A stretch of 64,000 nucleotides of DNA from Paenibacillus albiflavus (GCF_004344915.1 NZ_SKFG01000002.1:248001-312000), one strand, 5' to 3'; shown: positions 51,129 to 62,102, counted from the first letter of the stretch. The notes: generated by a model from the sequence alone, not told the origin. Numbers and translations are program-made.

Positions 51129-52964
51129 ATGAATTTACCGGACATGATCTTATATAACGGAAAAATCACTACCCTTAACCCATCTCAACCTGAGGTATCA
51201 GCTATCGCCATAACGGATGGTTTAGTCACTGCCGTAGGTGGCGATGAGCTTCTTCAGAGTGCCACAGAAAAAACCAAAAAAATAGACCTTAAAAGAAAAA
51301 GAGCTATTCCGGGCTTGAATGACTCTCATATACACGTTATTCGCGGTGGTCTTCATTATAATATGGAATTGCGCTGGGAAGGTGTGCCATCACTAGCTAT
51401 TGCTCTGGAAATGCTTAGAGAGCAGGCAAGGCGTACACCTGCTCCTCAGTGGGTAAGAGTAGTTGGAGGTTGGTCTGAATTTCAATTTAAAGAAAGACGG
51501 ATGCCAACTTTGGAAGAGATTAATGCTGTTTCTGAAGACACTCCTGTCTTTGTGCTACATCTTTACGATAGGGCACTTGTAAATCGTGCAGGGCTGTGCG
51601 CACTGGGATACACAAAAGATACCCCAGACCCTCCGGGGTGTCTAATTGAGCGAGATAAACGTGGTAATCCAACGGGTCTATTACTTGCCTATCCTAACGC
51701 TTCTCTTCTTTATTCAAGTTTGGGTAGAGCACCAATACTTAATTTTGAAGACCAAATTAATTCAACTCGCCATTTTATGCGTGAATTAAATAGATTAGGT
51801 ATCACAAGTGCCATTGACGCAGGTGGTGGATTCCAAAATTATCCTGATGATTACAAAGTTGTTGAACATTTAGCAGAGAAGGATCAATTAACTTTGCGTA
51901 TTGCGTATAATCTATTTACGCAAAATCCAAATCATGAATATGAAGACTTTGCTTCATGGGCAAAAATTGTTTCTCCGGGTCAAGGAAATGATAAGTATAA
52001 AATGAATGGTGCTGGAGAAATGTTAGTATTCTCGGCTGCCGATTTTGAAAAATTTCAAATGCCGAGGCCCGATCTAACTACGGTGATGGAAGCTGACTTA
52101 AAGAAAGTAATTTCTCTATTAGTGGAAAACCGTTGGCCATTCCGTTTACATGCAACTTATGAAGAGTCAATAACACGATTCTTAAATGTTTTTGAGGAAG
52201 TCAACAGAGAAATTCCTTTTAATGGTCTACGCTGGTGGTTTGACCATGCAGAAACAATCTCAGATCGTAGTATGGAACGTGTTAAAGCATTAAATGGCGG
52301 TATTGCCATTCAGGACCGCATGGCTTTCCAAGGTGAATACTTTGTTGATTTATACGGGAAGGAAGCTGCAAAGCGTACTCCTCCGATTTATCGTATGCTA
52401 GACCTGGGTATACCTGTCGGCGCCGGTAGTGATGCAACCAGGGTTTCCAGCTATAACCCTTGGGTTGCTCTTTACTGGATGGTTGCCGGAAAAACCATTG
52501 GTGGTCTTTCGATATACGATGAAAAGAATAAACTTGATAGAAAAGTAGCCTTGGAGCTATATTCCAAAGGAAGTGCGTGGTTCTCTGGTGATGAAGGTAA
52601 GAAGGGAACGCTTGCAGTAGGTCAGTTTGCTGATATTGCTGTATTGTCTGCTGACTACTTCACTGTGCCAGAAGAAGAAATCAAAGACCTTGAATCATTA
52701 CTCACCATTATGGGTGGGCAAGTTGTTTATGGAAATAATGAATTTAAAAATTTATCACCTGAATTGCCGCCAGCATCACCTGATTGGGCACCGACGGGAG
52801 TATATGGTTATGGTGGAGCTAACCTATCCCACAATATACTTTCTCACGAAGCCCATGATCACAAGTCACACCGTTGCAGTAACCCTCTCCATCAACACAC
52901 TCATACCGTAATAGGAAAAGATGGAACTAGATGGGGTATTGGTTGTACTTGTTTTGCTTTCTAA
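51129..52964 (+). CDS. YtcJ-like amidohydrolase
   Basis: A 611-residue metal-dependent hydrolase of the amidohydrolase-3/YtcJ group. IPGLNDSHIHVIRGG (first metal HxH), WWFDHAET and VGAGSDATRVSSYNPW (metal Asp) are visible, framed by the beta-sandwich ends (ILYNGKITTLNP; GTLAVGQFADIAVLSADYF). The C-terminal 40 residues are Cys/His-rich (HEAHDHKSHRCSNPLHQHTHT ... GCTC), unlike most YtcJ proteins, and may bind metal. The substrate is unknown. ATG 51129 follows GAGGTG. Codon choice here is more AT-ending than in flanking genes, suggesting transfer with the two genes before it. Confidence 0.85.
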   Translation: MNLPDMILYNGKITTLNPSQPEVSAIAITDGLVTAVGGDELLQSATEKTKKIDLKRKRAIPGLNDSHIHVIRGGLHYNMELRWEGVPSLAIALEMLREQARRTPAPQWVRVVGGWSEFQFKERRMPTLEEINAVSEDTPVFVLHLYDRALVNRAGLCALGYTKDTPDPPGCLIERDKRGNPTGLLLAYPNASLLYSSLGRAPILNFEDQINSTRHFMRELNRLGITSAIDAGGGFQNYPDDYKVVEHLAEKDQLTLRIAYNLFTQNPNHEYEDFASWAKIVSPGQGNDKYKMNGAGEMLVFSAADFEKFQMPRPDLTTVMEADLKKVISLLVENRWPFRLHATYEESITRFLNVFEEVNREIPFNGLRWWFDHAETISDRSMERVKALNGGIAIQDRMAFQGEYFVDLYGKEAAKRTPPIYRMLDLGIPVGAGSDATRVSSYNPWVALYWMVAGKTIGGLSIYDEKNKLDRKVALELYSKGSAWFSGDEGKKGTLAVGQFADIAVLSADYFTVPEEEIKDLESLLTIMGGQVVYGNNEFKNLSPELPPASPDWAPTGVYGYGGANLSHNILSHEAHDHKSHRCSNPLHQHTHTVIGKDGTRWGIGCTCFAF

Positions 52965-52989
52965 TAAGGGTACTCAATTGCTAAATAAC

Positions 52990-53034
52990 AAGAGCTTCAC
53001 TCTATGGATTATCATCCAGTAAGTGAAGCTCTTT
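52990..53034. terminator. terminator after the amidohydrolase gene
   Basis: AAGAGCTTCACT (52990-53001) with AGTGAAGCTCTT (53022-53033): perfect 12-bp arms, which close the foreign-looking patch. Confidence 0.8.
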
Positions 53035-53125
53035 AGCTATATTTGACCTATAGTAAATTCTATTCAAATAGACGAAGGATAAAAAGAAGCCCCTATAGAA
53101 TATATTTGTAATAAGGGGGTGTTAT

Positions 53126-56100
53126 ATGGAAACAACGAAATATCAACCAAAGAATAAAATCCGGATCGTTACCGCTTCAAGCTTGTTCGACGGACATGAT
53201 GCTTCAATTAATATCATGCGTAGAATTCTGCAGGCGTCAGGCGCGGAAGTCATCCACTTGGGACATAATCGTTCCGTCGAGGAAATTGTGACAGCAGCGA
53301 TTCAAGAGGATGTGCAGGGGATTGCGATAAGCTCCTATCAAGGCGGTCATGTAGAGTTCTTTAAGTACTTATATGATTTATTGCAGGCAAAGGGCGCTTC
53401 TATCAAATTATTCGGCGGTGGCGGTGGCGTAATCGTCCCGAGTGAAATTAAAGAGCTTGAAGCGTATGGGATTGTCAAAATTTTTTCGCCAGACGACGGC
53501 AGGAAACTCGGTTTGCAAGGCATGATCAATTACATGCTGCAGGAATGCGATTATTCCACACTGCGCAATCTCCATATTATGGATGATATCGATCATATGG
53601 AACGCATGAAGGACCAGCATATGCTGACGATTGCGAAGCTTATTACAGCTGCAGAAGAATCGGGAGAGGAGCATAAAGCTCGGCATGAGATTGTTTTGAA
53701 TCAGAAAGCACAAACGCCAGTTGTTGGCATTACAGGAACAGGCGGCGCAGGCAAATCATCGCTTACAGATGAATTGGTTCGACGCTTTATTCATGATTTT
53801 GAGCAGAAGACGGTAGCCATTCTATGTGTCGATCCATCGAAGCAGCGTACTGGCGGTGCTTTGCTCGGCGATCGTATCCGAATGAATGCGATTCATCATC
53901 CTAGGGTGTTCATGCGTTCACTTGCGACGCGTCAATCGAGAACCGAGCTATCGAGTGCGATTCAGGATGCTATCCAGATCATGAAGAAAGCAGGCTACGA
54001 TCTCATTATCGTGGAGACTGCTGGAATTGGTCAGGGTGACGCTGAGATCATGAAGGTAGCGGATGTCGGATTATATGTCATGACAGCAGAATTTGGGGCA
54101 CCATCTCAGCTTGAGAAAATTGAAATGCTGGATTACGCCGATCTGATTGTCATCAATAAATTTGAGCGGCAAGGATCTGAGGATGCGCTCAGAGAGGTAA
54201 GACGGCAATACAAACGGGTTCACCAGATGTTCGAGGCGAAAGATGATGAAATTCCGGTATTTGCAACGATTGCAAGTCAATTTAATGATACAGGAACAAA
54301 TGTTCTGTATGATGAATTAATTCATGTCATTAATCACAAATGCAAGGTTAGCTGGGCATCTGGGGTCGCGTTTGATCGGACAAACTCACAGCGTCAAGAG
54401 ATCATCTCGCGGGAACGGACGATGTATTTAGCGGAGATTGTACGTACGGTCCGCAATTATAAGTCTTTCGTTGCAGAACAGTCGCAAGTGGCTCGAAAGC
54501 TATACCAACTCAATGGAGTTAAGCAAATCGTTGAGGATGGCGAAGATCAGGCAGAGTTGGTCCAACTGCTTGGTGAACAAGCCGATTATTATAACAGCAG
54601 GCTTCATTCGGATTGTAAGCGTTTACTTGAAGAGTGGCCATCGATCAAGGAAGCCTATCAGAAGGACGAACTCATCACTTACGTTCGCAATAAACCTATT
54701 CATACGAAGCTTTATACAACATCTTTATCGGGTTTGCGCATTCCGAAGATTTCGCTGCCTAAATATGAAGATTGGGGACAAATCCTCGAATGGTGTCTGA
54801 CTGAAAATGTACCAGGGCAGTTCCCTTATACGGCTGGCGTATTCCCATTCCGAAGGGAAGGGGAAGAGCCAAAGCGGCAATTCGCTGGTGAAGGAACGCC
54901 TGATACGACGAATCAACGGTTCCATTATTTATCTAAGAATGATGAGGCTAAACGATTATCAACCGCATTCGATTCTGTCACGCTCTATGGGAATGATCCA
55001 GCCGAGCGGCCTGATATTTATGGCAAAATTGGCGAATCAGGCGTATCCGTCTGTTCACTTGAGGATATGCACAAGCTGTACGCTGGCTTTGATCTGTGTC
55101 ATCCGTCAACTTCCGTATCCATGACGATTAATGGTCCCGCTCCAATTATTCTGGCGATGTATATGAACACTGCGATTGACCAGCAGGTACAGATGTTTAT
55201 TGCAGCGAATAACCGCCAGCCAGACGAGAACGAGTTCGAGTCGATTAAAGCCTATACGTTATCGAGCGTTCGCGGAACGGTTCAAGCTGATATTTTAAAA
55301 GAAGATCAAGGTCAGAATACATGTATTTTCTCGACCGAATTTGCGCTTCGGATGATGGGGGATATTCAGCAATATTTTATCGATCATCAAGTTCGCAATT
55401 ATTACTCCGTTTCGATCTCAGGCTATCATATTGCAGAAGCTGGAGCTAATCCGATTTCTCAACTCGCTTTTACTTTATCGAACGCATTTACGTATGTGGA
55501 ATATTATTTGAATAGGGGGATGCCTATTGATGCTTTTGCACCGAACCTGTCCTTTTTCTTCTCGAATGGAATGGACCCTGAATATACCGTGATGGGCCGC
55601 GTTGCAAGACGGATATGGGCGATTGCCATTAAGCAGAAGTATGGAGGGAACGAGCGTTCGCAAAAGCTGAAGTATCATATTCAGACCTCGGGACGGTCCT
55701 TGCATGCGCAGGAAATTGATTTTAATGATATCCGAACGACACTGCAAGCTTTAATCGCGATCAACGACAACTGCAACAGCCTGCATACGAATGCTTATGA
55801 TGAAGCCATTACGACGCCAACGGAAGAATCAGTCAGACGTGCGATGGCAATTCAACTTATTATTACACGTGAATTTGGTACGTCTAACAACGAAAATACG
55901 CTGCAAGGATCTTTTATTATGGAAGAATTGACCGATCTGGTTGAGGAAGCCGTACTGAATGAATTCCTGCGTATCAATGAGCGTGGCGGTGTGTTAGGTG
56001 CGATGGAAACACAGTATCAACGGGGTAAAATTCAAGAGGAGTCGATGTACTATGAACAGCTCAAGCATAGTGGTGAGCTTCCAATCATTGGCGTGAACAC

Positions 56101-56380
56101 ATTCGAGAATCCGATGACAGCATCAGAAACTTATGAAGCACCCCCGATTCAATTAGCACGTGCAACGAAGGAAATGAAGGAGCTGCAAATTCGGAATTTG
56201 GAAGCTTTTAAGAAGGAGCATGAAGCAGTAGCTCCACTCAGGCTTAAAGAATTACAGCGTGTTGCTAGGGCAGGAGAAAATATTTTTGCAGAGCTGATGG
56301 AGACGGTTAAATACTGCTCTCTCGGTCAGATTACGAATGCCTTGTATGCTGTCGGTGGTCAGTACAGAAGGAACATGTAA
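53126..56380 (+). CDS. icmF: fused isobutyryl-CoA mutase IcmF
   Basis: A 1084-residue adenosylcobalamin enzyme that interconverts isobutyryl-CoA and n-butyryl-CoA and carries its own G-protein chaperone. Domains: B12-binding (about 12-145, base-off motif DGHDASI), then the MeaI-type GTPase (Walker [44 protein letters not shown]), then the TIM-barrel mutase ([54 protein letters not shown]). Phe in GVFPF and Gln in SQLAF favour isobutyryl- over methylmalonyl-CoA. Full length for IcmF. Behind AAGGGGGTG; first gene of the operon. Confidence 0.95.
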   Translation: METTKYQPKNKIRIVTASSLFDGHDASINIMRRILQASGAEVIHLGHNRSVEEIVTAAIQEDVQGIAISSYQGGHVEFFKYLYDLLQAKGASIKLFGGGGGVIVPSEIKELEAYGIVKIFSPDDGRKLGLQGMINYMLQECDYSTLRNLHIMDDIDHMERMKDQHMLTIAKLITAAEESGEEHKARHEIVLNQKAQTPVVGITGTGGAGKSSLTDELVRRFIHDFEQKTVAILCVDPSKQRTGGALLGDRIRMNAIHHPRVFMRSLATRQSRTELSSAIQDAIQIMKKAGYDLIIVETAGIGQGDAEIMKVADVGLYVMTAEFGAPSQLEKIEMLDYADLIVINKFERQGSEDALREVRRQYKRVHQMFEAKDDEIPVFATIASQFNDTGTNVLYDELIHVINHKCKVSWASGVAFDRTNSQRQEIISRERTMYLAEIVRTVRNYKSFVAEQSQVARKLYQLNGVKQIVEDGEDQAELVQLLGEQADYYNSRLHSDCKRLLEEWPSIKEAYQKDELITYVRNKPIHTKLYTTSLSGLRIPKISLPKYEDWGQILEWCLTENVPGQFPYTAGVFPFRREGEEPKRQFAGEGTPDTTNQRFHYLSKNDEAKRLSTAFDSVTLYGNDPAERPDIYGKIGESGVSVCSLEDMHKLYAGFDLCHPSTSVSMTINGPAPIILAMYMNTAIDQQVQMFIAANNRQPDENEFESIKAYTLSSVRGTVQADILKEDQGQNTCIFSTEFALRMMGDIQQYFIDHQVRNYYSVSISGYHIAEAGANPISQLAFTLSNAFTYVEYYLNRGMPIDAFAPNLSFFFSNGMDPEYTVMGRVARRIWAIAIKQKYGGNERSQKLKYHIQTSGRSLHAQEIDFNDIRTTLQALIAINDNCNSLHTNAYDEAITTPTEESVRRAMAIQLIITREFGTSNNENTLQGSFIMEELTDLVEEAVLNEFLRINERGGVLGAMETQYQRGKIQEESMYYEQLKHSGELPIIGVNTFENPMTASETYEAPPIQLARATKEMKELQIRNLEAFKKEHEAVAPLRLKELQRVARAGENIFAELMETVKYCSLGQITNALYAVGGQYRRNM

Positions 56381-56399
56381 TACAAGAGGTGAAAAATGA

Positions 56400-57521
56400 G
56401 TGAATTTCGAGCTATCAGATGAACATATAATGCTGCGTAAGATGTTTCAGGAATTCGCTAAGCATGAATTGGAGCAATCCGCTGCAAGTCGTGATGAGGC
56501 AGAAGAATGGGATATGCAGTTATGGCAGCAGTTGGCAGAGCTAGGAGCAGCGGGGATGGCAATTCCAGAGGTTGATGGTGGCGCTGGTGTAGATGACATA
56601 AGCTATATCATCGCGCTAGAAGAGCTTGCTAAGGTGGATGCTTCAATCAGCGTTGCTTTGCTTGCTCATCATTCGCTAGTATGCAGGTCGTTACAGCGAT
56701 ACGGTTCAGCCGAGCTGAAGAAGCTGTATCTTCCTAAATTAGCACAAGGTGCAGGCATAGGTGCATTTTGCTTAAGAGATGAAGGTGCCCAGGATGGATC
56801 AGGAGATCTGCAGACGACAGCGAGATTATGTGGTGACGAATGGCTTATCAATGGACAGAAACAATTCGTAATTAATGGTAGCTGTGCAGATGTTTATCTC
56901 GTGCTGGCACAAACGAGTAAAGGAGCAGGCAAGCAGGGGGTAACTGCATTTGTTGTGGAACGCGACTGCCCTGGATTGACCATTGGTCGAAAAATTTCAA
57001 AGCTAGGCATTCGCTCAACCTCCATCACAGATGTTAAGTTTCAGGATTGCCGCGTTTCTACTAGGAATATACTTGGTACAGTCGATGAAGGGTATTCGCT
57101 TGCCAAGGAAGCAATCGAGTTAGCAAGGAATGGCTTAGCGGCACAGGCAGTTGGGATTGCCCAAGGGGCATTGGAAAAAGCCGTCTTATATGCCAAGGAG
57201 AGGGTTCAGTTCGGTAAACCGATTGCTGAACTGCAGGCGATACAGTTTATGTTAGCGGATATGGCAACTCAGATCGAAGCTGCCAGATTGCTTGTTTATC
57301 AATCGACGTGGCTGCAAGATGAAGGATATGCAGTACAGATAGACGGTGAGATAAACTGCGTAGATTGCTTGACGTTCGCTAGCCGAATTTCTATGGAAGC
57401 TGCGACGAATGCCGTCCAGATTCATGGCGGTTATGGCTATATGAAGGAATATGCTGTGGAGCGCTATATGCGTGATGCTCAGTTTATGAGATTTAACGAT
57501 GCCTTGTCGAATATGTTATGA
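56400..57521 (+). CDS. short-chain acyl-CoA dehydrogenase
   Basis: A 373-residue FAD flavoprotein that makes the 2,3-double bond in acyl-CoA. Marks: FCLRDEGAQDGSGDLQTTA, FVINGSCADVYLVLAQ, RVQFGKPIAELQAIQFMLADMAT, and the C-terminal NAVQIHGGYGYMKEYAVERYMRDAQ. The position of the usual catalytic Glu is in the region YMKEYAVERYMRD. Start GTG 56400 is preferred, eight bases after AGAGGTG; the ATG four bases upstream is in another frame. In this operon butyryl-CoA or isobutyryl-CoA is the likely substrate. Confidence 0.93.
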   Translation: MNFELSDEHIMLRKMFQEFAKHELEQSAASRDEAEEWDMQLWQQLAELGAAGMAIPEVDGGAGVDDISYIIALEELAKVDASISVALLAHHSLVCRSLQRYGSAELKKLYLPKLAQGAGIGAFCLRDEGAQDGSGDLQTTARLCGDEWLINGQKQFVINGSCADVYLVLAQTSKGAGKQGVTAFVVERDCPGLTIGRKISKLGIRSTSITDVKFQDCRVSTRNILGTVDEGYSLAKEAIELARNGLAAQAVGIAQGALEKAVLYAKERVQFGKPIAELQAIQFMLADMATQIEAARLLVYQSTWLQDEGYAVQIDGEINCVDCLTFASRISMEAATNAVQIHGGYGYMKEYAVERYMRDAQFMRFNDALSNML

Positions 57522-57537
57522 GGAGTGATTCAGTACA

Positions 57538-58572
57538 ATGTTAGCTCTTAATCAACATCATGAGCTTGGTTTAACGGATGATCAGGTGATTGAAATGTAT
57601 CGATACATGCTATTAACTCGCAAACTGGATGAACGGATGTCGATTTTGAATCGGGCAGGCAAGATAGCTTTTTACTTATCCTGTCAAGGTCAGGAAGCTG
57701 CTCAGGTAGGCGCTGCATTCGCATTTATTAAAGGGAAAGATTATTTCTGTCCCTATTATCGCGATACAGCTTTTATGTTAGTGATCGGAATGACTGTCCG
57801 AGAGATCATGCTTAGCTTATATGCCAAAGCGGAAGATCCGAATAGTGGGGGGCGTCAGATGCCCGGCCATTTTGGATGCAAACGACTAGGTGTGCTCTCA
57901 GGTTCCAGTCCAGTTGCAACACAGGTTCCACATGCGGTAGGGATCGCACTTGCTGGCCAGATGGATGGCAAAGATTTAGTCGTATATACGAGCTTTGGGG
58001 AAGGGTCGAGCAATCAAGGTGATTTTCATGAGGGGGCCAATTTTGCAGGGGTGCATAAGCTGCCTGTTATCTTCTTTTGTGAAAATAATCAGTATGCTAT
58101 CTCGGTGCCAGTTCACAAACAATTAGCTTGCGAGAGTGTAGCGTTACGTGCGCAAGGCTATGGATTCCCAGGCGTAAAGGTAGATGGAAATGATGCATTA
58201 GACGTCTATCAAGCGATGAAGCAAGCTGTAGATCGAGCAAGAAGTGGCGAAGGTGCAACCTTAATCGAAGCGACTACTTATCGTTTTGGTTCCCATTCAA
58301 GTGATGATGATGACCGTGGCTATCGCTCAAAAGAAGAAGTAGACGCTGCTAAAGCCAACGATCCGATCATAAAGTTCAAAGCTTATTTGCAGCAGACAGG
58401 ACTATGGCATGAGGAAATGGAGCTGAGAATGCTGGCCGAAATTCAGAAAGAAATCGATGAAGCAACCGACTATGCAGAAGCAGCGCCATATCCGGAAGAC
58501 AGAAGCGCACTTAAGTATGTATACGCACCTACATCACGCCATCTCATCTTCAAGTCTGAGAGAGGAGTCTAA
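57538..58572 (+). CDS. bkdAA: branched-chain 2-oxoacid dehydrogenase E1 alpha
   Basis: A 344-residue thiamine-diphosphate subunit that decarboxylates 2-oxoisovalerate and related oxo-acids. The ThDP motif is FGEGSSNQGDFHEGANFAGVHKLPVIFFCENNQYAIS, with GEG and NN placed as in Bacillus BkdAA; the phosphorylation-loop-like stretch FGSHSSDDDDRGYRS is also typical. Full length. It follows the acyl-CoA dehydrogenase by 16 bases and precedes E1 beta by six. Confidence 0.95.
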   Translation: MLALNQHHELGLTDDQVIEMYRYMLLTRKLDERMSILNRAGKIAFYLSCQGQEAAQVGAAFAFIKGKDYFCPYYRDTAFMLVIGMTVREIMLSLYAKAEDPNSGGRQMPGHFGCKRLGVLSGSSPVATQVPHAVGIALAGQMDGKDLVVYTSFGEGSSNQGDFHEGANFAGVHKLPVIFFCENNQYAISVPVHKQLACESVALRAQGYGFPGVKVDGNDALDVYQAMKQAVDRARSGEGATLIEATTYRFGSHSSDDDDRGYRSKEEVDAAKANDPIIKFKAYLQQTGLWHEEMELRMLAEIQKEIDEATDYAEAAPYPEDRSALKYVYAPTSRHLIFKSERGV

Positions 58573-58578
58573 CCTTGT

Positions 58579-59559
58579 ATGAATATTTCCTATATCGATG
58601 CAGTTGCACTTGCCTTACGTGAAGAAATGGAGAGAGATTCCAGTGTCTTCGTTCTCGGAGAGGATGTTGGAGTGAGGGAAGGCGTTTTTCGCGCAACAAA
58701 GGGATTGCTTGAGGCATTTGGGGAAACAAGAGTGATCGATACCCCTTTGGCGGAGTCTGCGATTATCGGTGTTGCTGTTGGTGCTGCAGCTTACGGAAAG
58801 CGCCCTGTAGCGGAGATGCAGTTCGCAGATTTCATTATGCCGGCTGTGAATCAGCTCGTAAGCGAAGCTGCCAAAATGCGTTATCGTTCCAATAATGACT
58901 GGAATTGTCCTCTTGTTATACGTGCGCCTTATGGTGGCGGTATTCATGGCGCTTTATATCATTCGCAAAGCATTGAGGCCATGTTCGCCAATGTCCCAGG
59001 ATTAAAGATTGTTGCACCATCAACACCTTATGATGTCAAAGGGCTGCTAAAAGCTGCGATTCGTGATGATGATCCGGTCTTGTTCCTTGAGCATAAGCGT
59101 TGTTATCGTTCGATTAAAGGTGATGTGCCTGCAGATGATTATGTGCTTCCGATTGGTCAAGCCGAAATAAAGCGTCAAGGGGAAGATGTCACGGTCATTA
59201 CTTATGGCTATATGCTTCATCTCACTCTTCAGGCAGCAGAACAGTTAGCTAAAGAAGGAATTCGAACACATGTTCTAGATTTGCGAACATTGTATCCACT
59301 TGATAAGCAATCGATTGTGGAAGCAGCTTCACATACAGGCAAGGTGATTATTATCCATGAGGATAATAAAGAAGGCGGACTTGGTGGTGAAGTATCTGCG
59401 ATTATCGCAGAAGAATGTTTGTTCCAGCTCGATGCTCCTATTATTCGGCTATGTGGACCCGATGTGCCAGCGATGGGGTATAGTTCGCCTCTTGAGAAAT
59501 TCTTCCTGCTCGATTTAGAACAAATTACCGAAGCCATTCGAGATTTGGCTGAGTATTGA
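58579..59559 (+). CDS. bkdAB: branched-chain 2-oxoacid dehydrogenase E1 beta
   Basis: A 326-residue partner of E1 alpha. VFVLGEDVGVREGVFRATKGL, DTPLAESAIIGVAVGAAAYGKRPVAEMQFADFI and RAPYGGGIHGALYHSQSIEAMFANVPGLKIVAPSTPYDVKGLL are standard, with the C-terminal transketolase domain (VITYGYMLHLTLQAAEQL, IHEDNKEGGLGGEVSAIIAE). Forms the alpha2beta2 E1 of the complex. Confidence 0.96.
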   Translation: MNISYIDAVALALREEMERDSSVFVLGEDVGVREGVFRATKGLLEAFGETRVIDTPLAESAIIGVAVGAAAYGKRPVAEMQFADFIMPAVNQLVSEAAKMRYRSNNDWNCPLVIRAPYGGGIHGALYHSQSIEAMFANVPGLKIVAPSTPYDVKGLLKAAIRDDDPVLFLEHKRCYRSIKGDVPADDYVLPIGQAEIKRQGEDVTVITYGYMLHLTLQAAEQLAKEGIRTHVLDLRTLYPLDKQSIVEAASHTGKVIIIHEDNKEGGLGGEVSAIIAEECLFQLDAPIIRLCGPDVPAMGYSSPLEKFFLLDLEQITEAIRDLAEY

Positions 59560-59580
59560 CGAGAGGGGATGAGGTAAACG

Positions 59581-60828
59581 ATGGCAACGGAAATTGTCAT
59601 GCCACAGCTAGGGGAATCGGTGACAGAAGGAACCATTATGAAGTGGCTGGTTACACCAGGAACTGCTGTGATAAAGTATCAACCAATATGCGAAATTATG
59701 ACGGACAAAGTAAGCGCAGAGGTTCCCTCCAGCTTATCGGGCATCATTACGAAGCTTGTAGCAACGGAAGGCCAAACGATCCCAGTTGGCAAATTAATTT
59801 GTTATATAGATGAACAAGGAATGGAGCTTGCGCCACAAGCTAGCACAGCGAACAATACGAAGCCTAAAGCTAGCAACGTTGTCATACCTGATTCAAAACA
59901 CGCGAATCAAACGTATTCGCCTGCCGTGCTTCATCTAGCAATGGAGCACAGTATTGACCTTGCCCGATTAAGTGGTACAGGCAAGGGAGGACGAATTACC
60001 CGCAAAGATATACTTAACTATATTAACAATAGACATGAGGATGAACATAGAAGCGATCATTCATCCTTCAGTAAAACAGCAGCTAGTCCAATTGTCGAAC
60101 CTCTAGGATCAACGGAATCATCTCAAGTATCAACTCCAATCACTTACTCGATGTCAGCTTTATCCACGACACCTGTGACTTACTCATCTAATTTAACCAG
60201 AACTCCCACCTCAGCATGGATGAAGATCGAAGTCGATATCACTGACTTGCTTAAGCATTGTGAACGAGCTTCACAGGCGTTTGAGCGAAAGCAACAGCTG
60301 AAGCTGACTTATTTGCCTTTTATCCTTCATGCGGTTGTTACTAGTCTCAAGCAGTATCCGGCAATCAACTCCATTTGGCGAGAAGATCGGATTATTCCAT
60401 TACAGTCTGTACATGTTGCTTTTGATGTTTTAGCGAGTGATAAGCTATATACGCCTGTTATCCGAAACATCGATCGATTGAACCTATTTGGCATCGCACA
60501 ATCTATTTATGATTTAGGGCAAAAGGCAGCTAAAGGCACGTTATCGGATACAGATCAAAGCGAAGGAACGTTCAGCATCGTCCAATCAGGACAATTCGGC
60601 CTGATCGAATCACAGCCAAGCATTCCGTATCCTCAGCTAGCTGCTCTAAGTATCGAACAAGTGACGAAGCGTCCAGTTATTATTAATGATATGTTCGCTG
60701 CTCGTTCATTGGTAAACCTCTGTTTGTCGTACGATGATCGGGTTCTGGATCGAATGACATGCGGGCGATTTATGCAACAAATCAAATATGAGCTAGAGCA
60801 TAACAGTACTTTGATATCTTTGTATTAG
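59581..60828 (+). CDS. bkdB: 2-oxoacid dehydrogenase E2 (BkdB-like) with altered active site
   Basis: A 415-residue E2 protein: lipoyl domain (1-77; lipoyl Lys in EIMTDKVSAEVPSS), peripheral-subunit-binding domain (about 118-152; YSPAVLHLAMEHSIDLARLSGTGKGGRITRKDIL), a Ser/Thr-rich linker, and the catalytic acyltransferase domain (about 210-410). The invariant HxxxDG of the active site, normally SxDHRVLDG, reads SYDDRVLDR: the His is Asp386 and the Gly is Arg391. The GTFTxxNxGxFG motif is also altered (GTFSIVQSGQFG). It still binds E1 in all likelihood, but transacylation is in doubt. E3 is not encoded nearby. Confidence 0.92.
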   Translation: MATEIVMPQLGESVTEGTIMKWLVTPGTAVIKYQPICEIMTDKVSAEVPSSLSGIITKLVATEGQTIPVGKLICYIDEQGMELAPQASTANNTKPKASNVVIPDSKHANQTYSPAVLHLAMEHSIDLARLSGTGKGGRITRKDILNYINNRHEDEHRSDHSSFSKTAASPIVEPLGSTESSQVSTPITYSMSALSTTPVTYSSNLTRTPTSAWMKIEVDITDLLKHCERASQAFERKQQLKLTYLPFILHAVVTSLKQYPAINSIWREDRIIPLQSVHVAFDVLASDKLYTPVIRNIDRLNLFGIAQSIYDLGQKAAKGTLSDTDQSEGTFSIVQSGQFGLIESQPSIPYPQLAALSIEQVTKRPVIINDMFAARSLVNLCLSYDDRVLDRMTCGRFMQQIKYELEHNSTLISLY

Positions 60829-60884
60829 ACTTAAATGACATCTAAGTATAGAACTGTATAAATCATGCAAAAAGGGGGGCAGAT

Positions 60885-62069
60885 ATGGATCGAACAGTTG
60901 TTGTAAGTGCAGTGCGAACGCCTTTTGGTCGTTTTGGTGGAAGTCTTGCAAGTTTATCTGCCGTCGATTTAGGTGCATCTGTCATAAAAGAATCGCTTAA
61001 GCGTGCAGCTGTCTCACCTGATTCTGTGGATGAGGTCATTATGGGGATGGTGCTTCAAGGTGGAGCGGGTCAAATTCCTTCCAGGCAAGCGGCTGTCCAA
61101 GCAGGCTTACCTTGGACGACACCAACGGAAACGTTGAATAAAGTATGTGCTTCCAGTATGCGGGCAATTACGCTAGGGGATCAGATTATTCGTTCTGGCG
61201 ATGCTAAATTGCTTGTGACGGGCGGCATGGAGTCTATGTCTAACAGCTGGTATGCACTGCCTGATGCTAGATGGGGGCATCGGATGGGCGATTCACAAGT
61301 CATTGATTTATTAACCTATGATGGTTTGCGTTGTGCTTTTCATAACGTGCCAATGGCTGTATTAGGCTCACGCATCGCAGCAGAGTATGGGATCATGCGC
61401 GAGGCGCAAGATGAATGGGCGCTTCGCTCGCAAATGCGGGCAATTGCGGCTATGGATGAAGGACGTCTTGCAGATGAGTTGATGGAGATCGAAGTGCAGA
61501 ATGCGAAGGGTGAGCGAACGGTTATATCCAGAGATGAAGCTCCTCGTAGAGATACGAGCTTAGCCAAGCTTTCGACTTTGCGACCTGTTCACGATGCTAG
61601 TGGCACTGTGACGGCTGGCAATGCACCTGGCGTAAATGATGGAGCAGCAGCGTTAGTTCTGATGTCCGAGAGCGAAGCGCAGGCTCAAGGGATTAAACCG
61701 CTCGCGACCATACTTGGTCATGCAGAAGTCGGAGCCGAAGCCGCATACATTGCGACTACACCTGGCCTAGCGATCCAGAAGCTTCTGCATCAAACGGGAT
61801 ATTTGTTATCCGAGATCGATTTGTTCGAAGTTAATGAGGCGTTTGCTGCTGTCATTTTAGTAAGTGAACAAATAGTCAAATGGGATGCAAATAAAGTGAA
61901 TGTGAATGGTGGAGCCATTGCATTAGGTCATCCACTAGGCGCTAGCGGAGCGCGCATTGTAAGCACCTTAATATATGAGCTGCGTCGTCGTGGTGGCGGT
62001 CTTGGAATCGCAGCGATCTGCTCAGGTGCAGCGCAAGGGGATGCTATTCTGATTCGTGTAAACGGTTAA
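60885..62069 (+). CDS. thiolase (acetyl-CoA C-acyltransferase)
   Basis: A 394-residue thiolase that cleaves acetoacetyl-CoA (or a longer 3-oxoacyl-CoA) with CoA, or runs in reverse. The nucleophile Cys is in [11 protein letters not shown] (about residue 88), the His in [17 protein letters not shown], and the second Cys in [21 protein letters not shown] is the usual Asn/Glu motif. Full length. 56 bases after bkdB, behind AAAGGGGGG. Confidence 0.94.
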   Translation: MDRTVVVSAVRTPFGRFGGSLASLSAVDLGASVIKESLKRAAVSPDSVDEVIMGMVLQGGAGQIPSRQAAVQAGLPWTTPTETLNKVCASSMRAITLGDQIIRSGDAKLLVTGGMESMSNSWYALPDARWGHRMGDSQVIDLLTYDGLRCAFHNVPMAVLGSRIAAEYGIMREAQDEWALRSQMRAIAAMDEGRLADELMEIEVQNAKGERTVISRDEAPRRDTSLAKLSTLRPVHDASGTVTAGNAPGVNDGAAALVLMSESEAQAQGIKPLATILGHAEVGAEAAYIATTPGLAIQKLLHQTGYLLSEIDLFEVNEAFAAVILVSEQIVKWDANKVNVNGGAIALGHPLGASGARIVSTLIYELRRRGGGLGIAAICSGAAQGDAILIRVNG

Positions 62070-62102
62070 ACGGAGCACACGAATGATTAGGAGTGATTAT
62101 AG

